Below, one piece after another: positions 17,894 to 26,844 of a stretch of DNA of 64,000 bases; the stretch's first letter is position 1; every line of letters starts with the position of its first letter. Below the pieces are notes generated by a model that had not been told where the DNA came from, made no database searches, and saw only the letters and a list, made by a program, of their open reading frames with translations. The DNA lies in the NCBI RefSeq assembly GCF_003797765.1, contig NZ_RKMB01000002.1:1-64000 (forward strand), read 5' to 3'. Origin of the DNA: Ramlibacter sp. WS9. Its GTDB lineage: Bacteria > Pseudomonadota > Gammaproteobacteria > Burkholderiales > Burkholderiaceae_C. The translations under genes were made by a program, and so were the position numbers.

Positions 17894-18109
17894 TCAATCC
17901 TTCACTCTTCGGCGCGCTACGCGTCCGTGAGCACCCTTGGGCACGTCATCCCAAGGCAACTTGCCACGCAGCGAAAGGATTTCGCCGTACGCTGCGCGAC
18001 GCACCAGCAGCCGCAAACCCGCGTCCACCGCGTCTTGCACGGAGCTGAACGGTCCGGCCTTCATGGCGGCCTGGAGCAAGGTGTCGTCGATCGCGAGGTT
18101 GATGCGCAT
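17894..18109 (-). CDS. VapB-family antitoxin without a partner toxin
   Basis: A 71-aa protein with the VapB (DUF2191-type) pattern: RINLAIDDTLLQAAMKAG ribbon-helix-helix, then DAVDAGLRLLVRRAAYGEIL and LRGKLPWDD. Such antitoxins normally precede a PIN-domain VapC toxin. Downstream on this strand (below 17894) lies only metR in the opposite direction, so the toxin is missing and the gene is an orphan, perhaps a leftover of a TA pair. The start ATG 18109 has no clear ribosome site. Confidence 0.7.
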   Translation of the reverse strand: MRINLAIDDTLLQAAMKAGPFSSVQDAVDAGLRLLVRRAAYGEILSLRGKLPWDDVPKGAHGRVARRRVKD

Positions 18110-18150
18110 GATCGTTTGACTGTACCCGCCCTGCGCCGCTCAAGCAAACG

Positions 18151-18954
18151 TCACGACGTCTTCAGCAACGCCCCCTTGAACAGCACCGGCCCCGTCGGCC
18201 CGCCCTCGCCGGGCACGCCGCCCTTGGGCTCCAGGCTGATCGCAAGCGCCGGGGCTTCCTTCACCTGGTTCTCGGCGGCCGTGAGCTTGATCACCGCTTC
18301 GCCGCCCAGCACGCCGAGCGAGCGCGGCCCGCCGCTGGGCGGCAGCGCCCAGAGCTGCAGGGACTTGTCGGCGGCTTCCTGGTAGCCGCCGACACGCTTG
18401 ATGGTGAGGGTGCCGCGCGCGGGGTCGAACGTGACGAGCATCGACGCCGACGAACGCTCGTCGTTCAGCACCGCGACATACTGAAGATCGGGCCGGGCCT
18501 GCAGCTGCGCGGCCATCTGCGCGTTCTGTTGGGCCAGCGTGGCGCGGGCACGCTCGGCTTGCGCGATCTGCGACGCGCTCCGGTCCACCTCGCCGGACAG
18601 GTTCAGCGCCACGCCCATTGCGATGGCCGCGGCAGCGCCGGCGGCCATCGCACCGGCGCGCCACCAGCGCACCGTCCGGGTCCACACGCCGGTATCGGCC
18701 GGTGGCACCGCCGGCCGGTGTTCGTTTGCCAAGAGGTTCTCGATCCGTTTCCAGACATTCGGGCTGGGCGCCTGCGTGACCTGCAACTCGGTCATGCCGG
18801 CAAAGCGCTCCTGCCAGATCAGGGCGGCTGCGCGCACGGTCGGGCTCTGGCGCGCCTGCGCCTCGAAGCGGCGACGCGCGCCGCCGCGCAGCGTGCCCAG
18901 GGCGTATGCGGCGGCCAGGCGGTCGAGCAGTTCGGGGTGTTTGGGCAAATCCAT
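18151..18954 (-). CDS. Anti-sigma factor, RskA-like
   Basis: A 267-aa membrane protein: cytoplasmic N-terminal domain (residues 1-90, with LLDRLAAAYALGTLRGGARRRFE, like sigma-binding domains but without the zinc HxxxCxxC motif), one transmembrane helix around 98-118, and a periplasmic RskA-type domain ending in the Gly-Pro-rich KGGVPGEGGPTGPVLFKG. It should hold the ECF sigma factor encoded just upstream until an envelope signal arrives. ATG 18954 is used; a GTG at 18963 overlapping the sigma stop (GTGA) is an equally possible start. Confidence 0.85.
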   Translation of the reverse strand: MDLPKHPELLDRLAAAYALGTLRGGARRRFEAQARQSPTVRAAALIWQERFAGMTELQVTQAPSPNVWKRIENLLANEHRPAVPPADTGVWTRTVRWWRAGAMAAGAAAAIAMGVALNLSGEVDRSASQIAQAERARATLAQQNAQMAAQLQARPDLQYVAVLNDERSSASMLVTFDPARGTLTIKRVGGYQEAADKSLQLWALPPSGGPRSLGVLGGEAVIKLTAAENQVKEAPALAISLEPKGGVPGEGGPTGPVLFKGALLKTS

Positions 18955-18959
18955 GGCGT

Positions 18960-19562
18960 TCACGCGAATCGTGCCATGCAGCCGCGCAGCTGGTCGATGC
19001 CGCGCCGGATCCACGTCTTGACGGTGCCCAGCGGCAGCTGGAGCTGCTCGGCCAATTCGCTGTGGCTCAGGTCGCGCAGATAGGCGAGGCTCACCACCTC
19101 GCGCTGGCGCGCTTCCAGCTTGCGCAGGCACTCGTGCAGGGCCCAGGCCTGCTCGCTGGCTTCGCTCGTGTCCATGGGGTCGGGCGAGTCGCCGGCAACG
19201 GTTTCGCTGATCGCACCGTCCAGCTCCAGCGCCGAGTCGGCCCGCTCGCTGGTGCGGCGGCGCAGGAAGTCGAGCGCGCGGCTGCGCACGATCACGCCCA
19301 TCCACCCCAAGGGCGGACTGAGCGCGGCGCGGTAGTCGCCGGCGATGCGCCAGATGTTGAGATAGGCCTCCTGCAGCACGTCTTCGGCCCAGTCGCGGTT
19401 GTTCACCACGCGCAGCGCCAGGCCGTAGAGCCGGGACGACGTGTGGTCATAGAGTTCGCGCAACGCGGCCTCCGCATCCTTCGGGCGTCCGCCGGGCAGG
19501 TTGCGGGCGGCGATTCGGTCCAGAAGATCGATGAGGTGCTGGTCTGGGGTGGGGATGGCCAT
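18960..19562 (-). CDS. ECF RNA polymerase sigma factor
   Basis: A 200-aa sigma-70 family factor with only regions 2 and 4. Region 2: ALRELYDHTSSRLYGLALR and DWAEDVLQEAYLNIWR (residues about 35-70); region 4 helix-turn-helix: REVVSLAYLRDLSHSELAEQ and GTVKTWIRRGIDQLR near the end. The start ATG 19562 is preferred because a promoter resembling an ECF target lies at 19591-19618; an upstream ATG at 19640 would overlap the previous stop but place that promoter inside the gene. It is paired with an RskA-like anti-sigma and probably autoregulated. Confidence 0.9.
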   Translation of the reverse strand: MAIPTPDQHLIDLLDRIAARNLPGGRPKDAEAALRELYDHTSSRLYGLALRVVNNRDWAEDVLQEAYLNIWRIAGDYRAALSPPLGWMGVIVRSRALDFLRRRTSERADSALELDGAISETVAGDSPDPMDTSEASEQAWALHECLRKLEARQREVVSLAYLRDLSHSELAEQLQLPLGTVKTWIRRGIDQLRGCMARFA

Positions 19563-19590
19563 TGCTGCAAGTTGTCGGGCTTCCCCGCCA

Positions 19591-19618
19591 TTACGCACCA
19601 GATGGCGCGGTGGATTCA
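19591..19618 (-). promoter_or_regulatory. Predicted ECF-sigma promoter (autoregulation)
   Basis: TGAATCC (19618-19612), a 15-nt spacer, then GCGTAA (19596-19591), reading on the minus strand. The same two boxes with a 16-nt spacer lie in front of the DUF4331 gene at 22425-22453. The start point would fall about 22 nt before the sigma-factor ATG. Confidence 0.6.
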
Positions 19619-19636
19619 CAAAATGACGCGTCAACG

Positions 19637-20437
19637 TCATCGCGCCTCGATCGCCAGCGTGACGAACCGGCTTTCCCAGGTGTCGGGCCGTTCGGCCGAA
19701 ACGCGCAAATCGGTCCCACGCAACAGCCACCACCCGCCGAAAGGCAGGCGGTGCCGCAGCATTCCCTGCGCATCGGTTTCGCGCCACACGCCCAGCGCGC
19801 TGCGCTCGCTGATAAGTTCCACCGCGAAGCCCGGCAACGGCCGGCCATCGCGGAGCACCTGCAGTTCCAGCGGCTGGCCGACGGCGATGGGCGAGTCGCC
19901 CCGCACCACGATCTCCAGGTCCATGCCCGTGGGCCGACGCGCCGACGCGCGCAGTTCGTGGGGTGCGTCGGTGGCCGCGGCCAGCTCGATGCGCGCGAAT
20001 TTTCGGTAGGACTCGCGCCACGGAACGCCTCGCGCCTGCAACTCGGCCCAGGCTGTGCGCACGCGGGCCGGCGCGCGGATCTCGGCCAGATAGACCTGCA
20101 CCAGCTGCGGCTTGAGTTCGATCTCCGCGGCATGCAATTCAGCCCAACATGACTGGGGCAGATGGCCCGCATCGGTCGTGCCCACGGCCATCTCGAGCCA
20201 GCGCGCCTGTTCGCGAGCGGGACGCAACGCGATGGCATGGGTCTCGCCGTCGCTGCACCCCGAAAGCGCGACGCTCGCCGCGCTGGGGCCAACGTCCTGC
20301 ACCGGGTAGCGGTTGCCGGTGGCCAACGCCACGGCGTTGCCGCCCGCGGGACTGAACCAGCTGTCGTGCGCCCGCGCCGCCCCGGCCGTGAAGCACAGGG
20401 CGGCGCAAAGCAGCGTGAACCAACGCGCAGGAAGCAT
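19637..20437 (-). CDS. Exported DUF4198-like protein
   Basis: A 266-aa exported protein: signal peptide MLPARWFTLLCAALCFTAGAARA, mature start HDSWFSP, then an Ig/transthyretin-like region (IVVRGDSPIAVGQPLELQVL, GRPLPGFAVELISER, ETDAQGMLRHRLPFGGWWLLRG). HDSWFSP plus the late DGxxLPG domain is characteristic of DUF4198/NikM-like periplasmic proteins, some linked to metal uptake. The start ATG is 4 nt after the lipoprotein gene, so they are co-transcribed. The exact ligand is unknown. Confidence 0.75.
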   Translation of the reverse strand: MLPARWFTLLCAALCFTAGAARAHDSWFSPAGGNAVALATGNRYPVQDVGPSAASVALSGCSDGETHAIALRPAREQARWLEMAVGTTDAGHLPQSCWAELHAAEIELKPQLVQVYLAEIRAPARVRTAWAELQARGVPWRESYRKFARIELAAATDAPHELRASARRPTGMDLEIVVRGDSPIAVGQPLELQVLRDGRPLPGFAVELISERSALGVWRETDAQGMLRHRLPFGGWWLLRGTDLRVSAERPDTWESRFVTLAIEAR

Positions 20438-20441
20438 CGCT

Positions 20442-20726
20442 TCAGATGCTCGGATCCGGCTCGTCGGTGTCGCTGGTCGCGAGCACCGCGTCACCGACAT
20501 TCACCGGCGTTGCGGCGTTGTCGCTGGATGCGGCCACGCTCTTGACGTAGGCCAACGCGCCGGCCGAACTGGTGGTGGCCGATTGCGGAACGTCGCTGCC
20601 GGCCACCGGCGGATCGGTGGCCACCGGCATGGCGGGCTCGCCCCCGCCTCCGCCGCCGCAAGCGGCCAGCAGCAAGGCGCCGCCAACCAGGCTCAATGCA
20701 ACACGGGTGTGTTTGGTGTATTTCAT
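20442..20726 (-). CDS. Small Gly/Ala-rich lipoprotein
   Basis: A 94-aa protein with a clear lipobox (LVGGALLLAAC, modified Cys near 23) followed by GGGGGG and a low-complexity Ala/Ser/Asp tail. No known domain. A strong AAGGAG precedes the ATG. It lies between the DUF4331 gene (22 nt away) and the DUF4198-like gene, so it is probably an envelope component of the same ECF-controlled set. Confidence 0.75.
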   Translation of the reverse strand: MKYTKHTRVALSLVGGALLLAACGGGGGGEPAMPVATDPPVAGSDVPQSATTSSAGALAYVKSVAASSDNAATPVNVGDAVLATSDTDEPDPSI

Positions 20727-20748
20727 GTCGAGCTCCTTGGGTGGCCGC

Positions 20749-22374
20749 TCACTGCGAGCCCGGCAGCGGCGTATTCAAGTACGGGAAGCCGGAGAGGAAA
20801 GGCACCACAGCCTGGTCCACTGCGTCGTGCACGTCGAGCGATGCGGCACCGGCCGGCACGCTGGAGGGCTTGCAGGCTGAAGTCACGCCCGCCACGCCGG
20901 GGATGCTGTTGAGCTTGAACGTGTCGGCATCGCCGTTGGCCATGCACAGGCCACCGAGCATTGCCACCAGCGCGATGTCGACCACGTCGTCCTTGGGCCG
21001 GCGGCCGTTGGGAAAGCCGGCGAAGTCCGTGCCCGCCGGCGACGCCTTCAGGCTGCCGACGATGGCCAGGCGATTCTGGTTGGCGAAAGGAACCGGCGCC
21101 ACCGCCGTGTTCAGGCGCAGCATTTCGGAGGGCGTGACGGTCGCGGGCTTGTTGACGCCGGTGATGCCGGTGAGGAACACCGTCGCCAGGTCGGTACGCG
21201 GAATATTGGTGGGCGCGAGGGCGGCGGCGTCGCTTGCGAGCACCAGCCCCAGCAATGCGGGCAGCGTCGGGTTGGTCACGTAGTCGAGGAACTGGCCGTC
21301 GCCATTGGGCTTGGACGCGTTGAACTTGTCCTTGTCCTTGAGGCCGATCACCACTTCATTGACCAGCGGCTGGCCCAGGCGCGAGACCTGGGTCCAGGCA
21401 CCGCCCGGCTTTTCGGAAGCCTGGTGGCCCGATGCCGGCGCGCCCGAGAGCAGCCGCGCCTGCCGCAAGCTCGCGGTGGTCCAGCCGCCGATCACCGTTT
21501 CGCTGCCGGCCGTGAGGCAGTCCTTGTGCACTTCCAGCGCGATGGAAGTGACGTTGCTGTCCTGGATCGAGTTGGCCGCCGCCGCGTTGATGTTGGCGGG
21601 GTTGGTGATGACCGACAGCGGTGCATTCACCAGGTCGAAGATCGGACCGAGGTTGACGGCGAAACCTTCCTGGCGCTGGCCGACGAAGACACGGCCCGTG
21701 CCTTTGCCCGCCGGGCAGCCGGGAATGTTCACCTCATGCACATGCTTGCCCGCGTACGTGGCGTAGGCCGCGCTGTTGCCCAGCGTCTTGACGCCGATGT
21801 AGTCGACGGGCTTTTCGAAGCTGGCCGAACCGCCGTTGGCCTTGGTGACGGCCGAAGCCGCGCCCTTGCGCCGGTCGCCCCGCACCACATTCACGATGTA
21901 GCTTTCGTTCAGGTTGAGGTTGGCATCGTTGACGTTCGACACGGCACCGGCCTGGATCAGTGGAATCGCGACCGATTTCTGCGCCGCGCCGGTCCCGATG
22001 GGCAACGACACATTGTTGAGCTTGTTGTTGAAGCGGAACTGGAAGGTGATGTCTTCGGCCGCGTCGCCGTTGTTGTCGATGTGGATCTCGTAGAGCGCGT
22101 TCGGGTCCATCGAGAAGTAGTTGGGCCCGCCGTAAGGGCCTTGCAGCGGCTGGTAGTTGGCGATCAGCGTCACGTAGTCGGATCGGCCGCCCGCGCCGTT
22201 GGCCGCCACGCCTTCGTAGCTGCGGAACATGTAGAAGTCGGTGGCGTCGACCTTGGGGCTGGTTGTGATGAAAGGCGCTTCGCGGTGGCTCGACGCCAGG
22301 CTCAAGCCCGCGCTGCCGGCGGCGCAGGCGGCCAGCAGGGCCAGCTGCAGGGACTTCATCTTCTTCAAACGCAT
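20749..22374 (-). CDS. DUF4331 family exported protein
   Basis: A 541-aa secreted protein. The signal peptide ends near residue 27 (MKSLQLALLAACAAGSAGLSLA), and the mature chain opens with SSHREAPFI, the DUF4331 hallmark. FYMFRSYE, YQPLQGPYGGPNYF and VGQRQEGFAVNLGPIFDLVN are further family segments. Function of DUF4331 is not established. ATG 22374 is preceded by AAGGAG. First gene of a five-gene unit ending with the sigma and anti-sigma factors, behind a predicted ECF promoter. Confidence 0.88.
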   Translation of the reverse strand: MRLKKMKSLQLALLAACAAGSAGLSLASSHREAPFITTSPKVDATDFYMFRSYEGVAANGAGGRSDYVTLIANYQPLQGPYGGPNYFSMDPNALYEIHIDNNGDAAEDITFQFRFNNKLNNVSLPIGTGAAQKSVAIPLIQAGAVSNVNDANLNLNESYIVNVVRGDRRKGAASAVTKANGGSASFEKPVDYIGVKTLGNSAAYATYAGKHVHEVNIPGCPAGKGTGRVFVGQRQEGFAVNLGPIFDLVNAPLSVITNPANINAAAANSIQDSNVTSIALEVHKDCLTAGSETVIGGWTTASLRQARLLSGAPASGHQASEKPGGAWTQVSRLGQPLVNEVVIGLKDKDKFNASKPNGDGQFLDYVTNPTLPALLGLVLASDAAALAPTNIPRTDLATVFLTGITGVNKPATVTPSEMLRLNTAVAPVPFANQNRLAIVGSLKASPAGTDFAGFPNGRRPKDDVVDIALVAMLGGLCMANGDADTFKLNSIPGVAGVTSACKPSSVPAGAASLDVHDAVDQAVVPFLSGFPYLNTPLPGSQ

Positions 22375-22424
22375 GTCGCTCTCCTTGGTTGGATGGGGGT
22401 ATCGCGTGGTGTGACGCCCGCTCA

Positions 22425-22453
22425 ATACGCAACCCGGGTGCGATCCGGATTCA
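22425..22453 (-). promoter_or_regulatory. Predicted ECF-sigma promoter of the DUF4331 operon
   Basis: Reading on the minus strand: TGAATCC (22453-22447), 16-nt spacer, GCGTAT (22430-22425). It matches the element before the sigma-factor gene. The leader to the ATG at 22374 would be about 45 nt. Confidence 0.6.
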
Positions 22454-22591
22454 AGAAAATTGATTCGTGTAGGGGAAAGTCGCTTTCGGCCCCTTGCGTG
22501 CGGCAGCGTACAGAGCGTGCGGGCCAATGCGGCGAAGCTGCCCAGCTGCAACGCAGTCAACCCCAACCCTCTCCACTTGAAGAATCGATCC

Positions 22592-23428
22592 ATGAAATAC
22601 CTGAGCACCTCGGCCGCACTCGGCCTGGCCACCCTGGCGGCATTCGCCGCCCCGGCGGCCCTGGCCCAGAACCAGAACACCAGCGGCTGGTACCTCGGCG
22701 GCAACATCGGCCGCACCAACCAGGGCACCGACGACGCGGCCATCGTCAACGGGCTCGCGGCCCAGGGCCTCACCACGACCTCCATCGAGAACACCGGCCA
22801 TGACCGCGGCTACAAGTTGTTCGGCGGCTACCAACTCAACCGCAACTTCGCCATCGAAGGCGGCTACTTCGACCTGGGCAGCTTCGGCTACACCGCCCGC
22901 ACGCTGCCCCTGGGCAGCCAGACTGGCGATGTGGGCTACAAGGGCGTGAACCTCGACCTGATCGGCATCGTGCCCTTCACCGAGAAGTTCTCCGCCATCG
23001 GCCGCGTCGGCGTCACGTCCAGCCGTGCGTCGAGCTCGTACAGCTCCACCGGCGCCGCCGCCGTACCGCTCGGCACGTCCAGCGCCCGCAGCACCAATGC
23101 GAAGTACGGCGTCGGCGTGATGTACGACTTCACGCCTTCGCTGGCCATGCGCGTGGAGGCCGAGCGCTACCACGTCAAAGACGCCTTCCGCAACAAGGAC
23201 CACGTCGACATGGTTTCGGTCGGCCTGGTCTACCGCTTCGGCGCCGCGCCGGTGCGCACCGCCTACGTGGCGCCCGCGCCCGTGTACGTCGCCCCGGCGC
23301 CGGCACCGGCACCGATGGCTGTGGCACCGCCGCCTCCGCCCGCACCTGTGTACGTGGCACCCCCGGCACCGGCACCCGCGCCCGTGATGGCGCCGGAACC
23401 GCGTCCGGCCAAGCCTTACCGCAACTAA
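22592..23428 (+). CDS. Outer-membrane beta-barrel protein with Pro/Ala-rich tail
   Basis: A 278-aa protein: signal peptide MKYLSTSAALGLATLAAFAA ending at ALAQ, an eight-stranded OmpA-like transmembrane barrel (GWYLGGNIGRTN at the first strand; AIEGGYFDLGSFGY; FSAIGRVGVTSS; MRVEAERYHV; MVSVGLVYRFG as the last strand), then about 60 residues of Ala/Pro/Val repeats (VYVAPAPAP...). The tail lacks an OmpA peptidoglycan-binding domain, so it may span the periplasm or interact with cell-wall enzymes such as the L,D-transpeptidase encoded 22 nt downstream. Start ATG 22592 begins the signal peptide. Confidence 0.83.
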   Translation: MKYLSTSAALGLATLAAFAAPAALAQNQNTSGWYLGGNIGRTNQGTDDAAIVNGLAAQGLTTTSIENTGHDRGYKLFGGYQLNRNFAIEGGYFDLGSFGYTARTLPLGSQTGDVGYKGVNLDLIGIVPFTEKFSAIGRVGVTSSRASSSYSSTGAAAVPLGTSSARSTNAKYGVGVMYDFTPSLAMRVEAERYHVKDAFRNKDHVDMVSVGLVYRFGAAPVRTAYVAPAPVYVAPAPAPAPMAVAPPPPPAPVYVAPPAPAPAPVMAPEPRPAKPYRN

Positions 23429-23450
23429 AGCGCCTCGCGCAGCAGCAGGC

Positions 23451-24143
23451 GTGACGCGACTGCATGGAGCATCAGCAACCCTCACGCGGCTCGCGGGCCT
23501 CGTGGTGGTTGCTTTTCTTTTTTTCGGCGCCGCTCCCGCCGCCGCGCAATACGCCAGCTTCGGCTCCGAGCGCCCGAGCGCCGATGCGCTGCATGTCGCC
23601 AACTGGGCCGTGCATTCCGCGGACCACAAAGCAGCGCCGTTCGTCATCGTGGACAAGCGCGACTCGCGCGTGTTCGTGTTCGACGGGCAGGGAAAATTGC
23701 TCGGCGCCGCTCCTGCACTGCTCGGCCTGGCGCAGGGCGATCACACAGTCCCCGGGATCGGCAACCGGAAGCTGTCCACCATCCGTCCGGAAGAGCGAAC
23801 CACACCGGCGGGGCGTTTCGCCGCGTCGATGGAGCGCAGCCTGAACGGCGACGAGATTCTCTGGGTCGACTACGACTCCGCAGTCGCGTTGCATCGCGTC
23901 ATCGCGACCGCCCCGAAAGAGCGCCGCCTGCAGCGCCTCGCGAGTCAAACGCCGGCGGACCGCCGCATCACTTACGGCTGCATCAACGTGCCCGTCAAGT
24001 TCTTCGATCAGGTCGTGATCCCGGCGTTCAAGGGCGGTGCCGGTATCGTGTACGTGCTGCCGGAAACCCGTTCGCCGGCCGAAATTTTCAACTCCTACGA
24101 CATCGACGAGAACGGCGCGGCCAAGGTTGTCCCGACGCGCTGA
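23451..24143 (+). CDS. L,D-transpeptidase family protein (YkuD-like)
   Basis: A 230-aa exported protein with signal sequence (RLAGLVVVAFLFFGAAPAAAQ). The catalytic-type segment RRITYGCINVPVKFFDQV contains the active Cys in the order GCxN of the YkuD fold, and FVIVDKRDSRVFVFDGQGKL is the usual first strand pair. The His expected shortly before TYGC is not at the normal place (ADRRITYGC), so activity is uncertain. Such enzymes cross-link peptidoglycan or attach proteins to it. Follows the beta-barrel gene on the same strand. Confidence 0.75.
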   Translation: MTRLHGASATLTRLAGLVVVAFLFFGAAPAAAQYASFGSERPSADALHVANWAVHSADHKAAPFVIVDKRDSRVFVFDGQGKLLGAAPALLGLAQGDHTVPGIGNRKLSTIRPEERTTPAGRFAASMERSLNGDEILWVDYDSAVALHRVIATAPKERRLQRLASQTPADRRITYGCINVPVKFFDQVVIPAFKGGAGIVYVLPETRSPAEIFNSYDIDENGAAKVVPTR

Positions 24144-24239
24144 AAGGGTCGGCCGCGCTCCATTCGCTGAGGCTGCTTAAGAAATCGACCTATTCCGTCC
24201 TGTTGCACCCAGTTGCAAACTCGCGGCATGGAGGTATTT

Positions 24240-24635
24240 ATGGACTTGATGTTTGGCCCGTTCAACGGTTGTCGCGTCGTGGTGTCGGTCGTGCAAGCCG
24301 ACGGACCGCAGGGCAGCTTTTCCGCTTCGTATCAGATCTACGCGAACGGCACGAGCCCTGACGCGACGTCCGCACCTGTGTTGGGGCGGACGGTCGCGGG
24401 TGCATGGGCCAGCGCCGACGAAGCGTCGGACATCGCGCTGCAGATCGCGCGTTTGCAGATTGCGGGCTTGCGCAGTCATGTTGCGCAAGCGGCGACCCAG
24501 GAGCAAAGAAAGGCGTCCAACCTGGCGGAGTTTGCTGCCTCGTGGGATGCGGACGGCGAGCACGAGGCGCATTCGAGGGCCTACCAGCCGACCTTGCCCT
24601 GCCCACTGATGCCGATGGCATCGCTGCCCTCCTAG
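24240..24635 (+). CDS. Hypothetical protein
   Basis: A 131-aa protein, no recognised family. The start ATG 24240 is chosen because GGAGG lies 5 nt upstream; upstream ATGs at 24213 and 24228 lack such a site. The first part (DLMFGPFNGCRVVVSVVQ, GSFSASYQIY) looks like a small beta domain; ADEASDIALQIARLQIAGLR is a helix. Possible cytoplasmic protein, as no signal is visible. Confidence 0.5.
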   Translation: MDLMFGPFNGCRVVVSVVQADGPQGSFSASYQIYANGTSPDATSAPVLGRTVAGAWASADEASDIALQIARLQIAGLRSHVAQAATQEQRKASNLAEFAASWDADGEHEAHSRAYQPTLPCPLMPMASLPS

Positions 24636-26092
<1,457 letters not shown>

Positions 26093-26104
26093 CCGGACCG
26101 GTTG

Positions 26105-26422
26105 TCATTGCGGGCTCGATCCGCAATCCATGAATTCCCTTTTTGTGTTCGTAGGCCGCGCGGCGAAGCTGTGCATGGGCGGGCTGCGGCGCGATGGCTA
26201 CGGCGTCCGGCATCGCTTGCTGCCGCACGCTCCTGCCGAATCCCTTGCGCCGGGAGACCCCGCGACCCGCGCGGCACAACTCGCCTCCGCTTCGCTCCTG
26301 CTCAAACAGGTGCCGCGAGCATGAAACGGTCGCACGGCTGAAAGCCGTGCTGGGTCGCGGGGTCACCCGCCGCAAGCGCCTGTGCTTTACTCGCGCCGCA
26401 GCCCGCCCACGCACAGCTTCGC
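26105..26422 (+). repeat. Structured palindromic repeat, copy 1
   Basis: Begins with the leader TCATTGCGGGCTCGATCCGC, then a 260-bp body with 32-bp terminal inverted repeats (26163-26194 / 26391-26422, one mismatch). Inside are a perfect 13-bp stem (26256-26268 / 26352-26364) and a 7-bp hairpin (26332-26338 / 26344-26350). Copy 2 on the other strand has the same stems with different sequence, so pairing seems to be conserved. Could be a non-autonomous mobile element or a structured RNA. Confidence 0.8.
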
Positions 26423-26515
26423 AGAGACACTGTTGGCGCGCCCCCGGTGGAAGGCCACCGCTTTGGTCGTCCGCCAGGATCTCGGCACGCCTGCGCCGCA
26501 CGCCACCATTTCACT

Positions 26516-26837
26516 GCAACGCCGTGCATGGCCGGGCCGCGGCGCGAATAAAGCTCAGGCGCCCGCGGTGGACGGTCTTGCGGCCCAGCGTCGCTTGCGA
26601 CGCGACCGTCTCATGCTCGCGGCACCTGTTTGAGTCGCAGCAAAGCGGAGGCGAGTTGTGCCGCGCGGGCCGCAAGACCGTCCAGCGCGGGGAATGCGGC
26701 AGGAGCTTGCGCAAGCAAGCGATGCCGGACGCCGTAGCCATCGCGCCGCGGCCCGGCCATGCACGGCGTTGCCGCCCCGCTCGTCGAGCACCAAAGTGGA
26801 TTCGGAGTCTTGGATTGCGGATCCGAGTTCGCAGTGA
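26516..26837 (-). repeat. Structured palindromic repeat, copy 2 (inverted)
   Basis: The mirror copy: leader at 26837-26808 (minus strand), body with perfect 32-bp terminal inverted repeats (26516-26547 / 26741-26772), a perfect 16-bp inner stem (26571-26586 / 26667-26682) and a 7-bp hairpin (26588-26594 / 26597-26603). The single-stranded core, roughly GCGCGGCACAACTCGCCTCC to CAGGTGCCGCGAGCATGA, is nearly identical in both copies while stems differ. Confidence 0.8.
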
Positions 26838-26844
26838 TACAGCC

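Larger units (their letters stand above)
26093..26844. other. 752-bp gene-free region filled by two inverted structured repeats
   Basis: No coding sequence with a ribosome site or recognisable product is present; open frames here are by-products of GC-rich palindromes. The region is symmetric: an outer inverted repeat at 26105-26133 and 26808-26837, then one ~260-bp stem-rich element on each side (26163-26422 and 26516-26772) and a 93-bp unrelated centre. Confidence 0.75.

Noticed and set aside
18960..19640. Sigma factor starting at ATG 19640 (overlapping the upstream stop)
   Set aside because: The extra 26 residues have no region 1-like features and would contain the promoter motif shared with the DUF4331 gene; ATG 19562 gives the usual ECF length.
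26105..26837. CRISPR array or insertion sequence
   Set aside because: Two inverted copies and not regular direct repeats with spacers; no transposase frame and no target duplication could be recognised.
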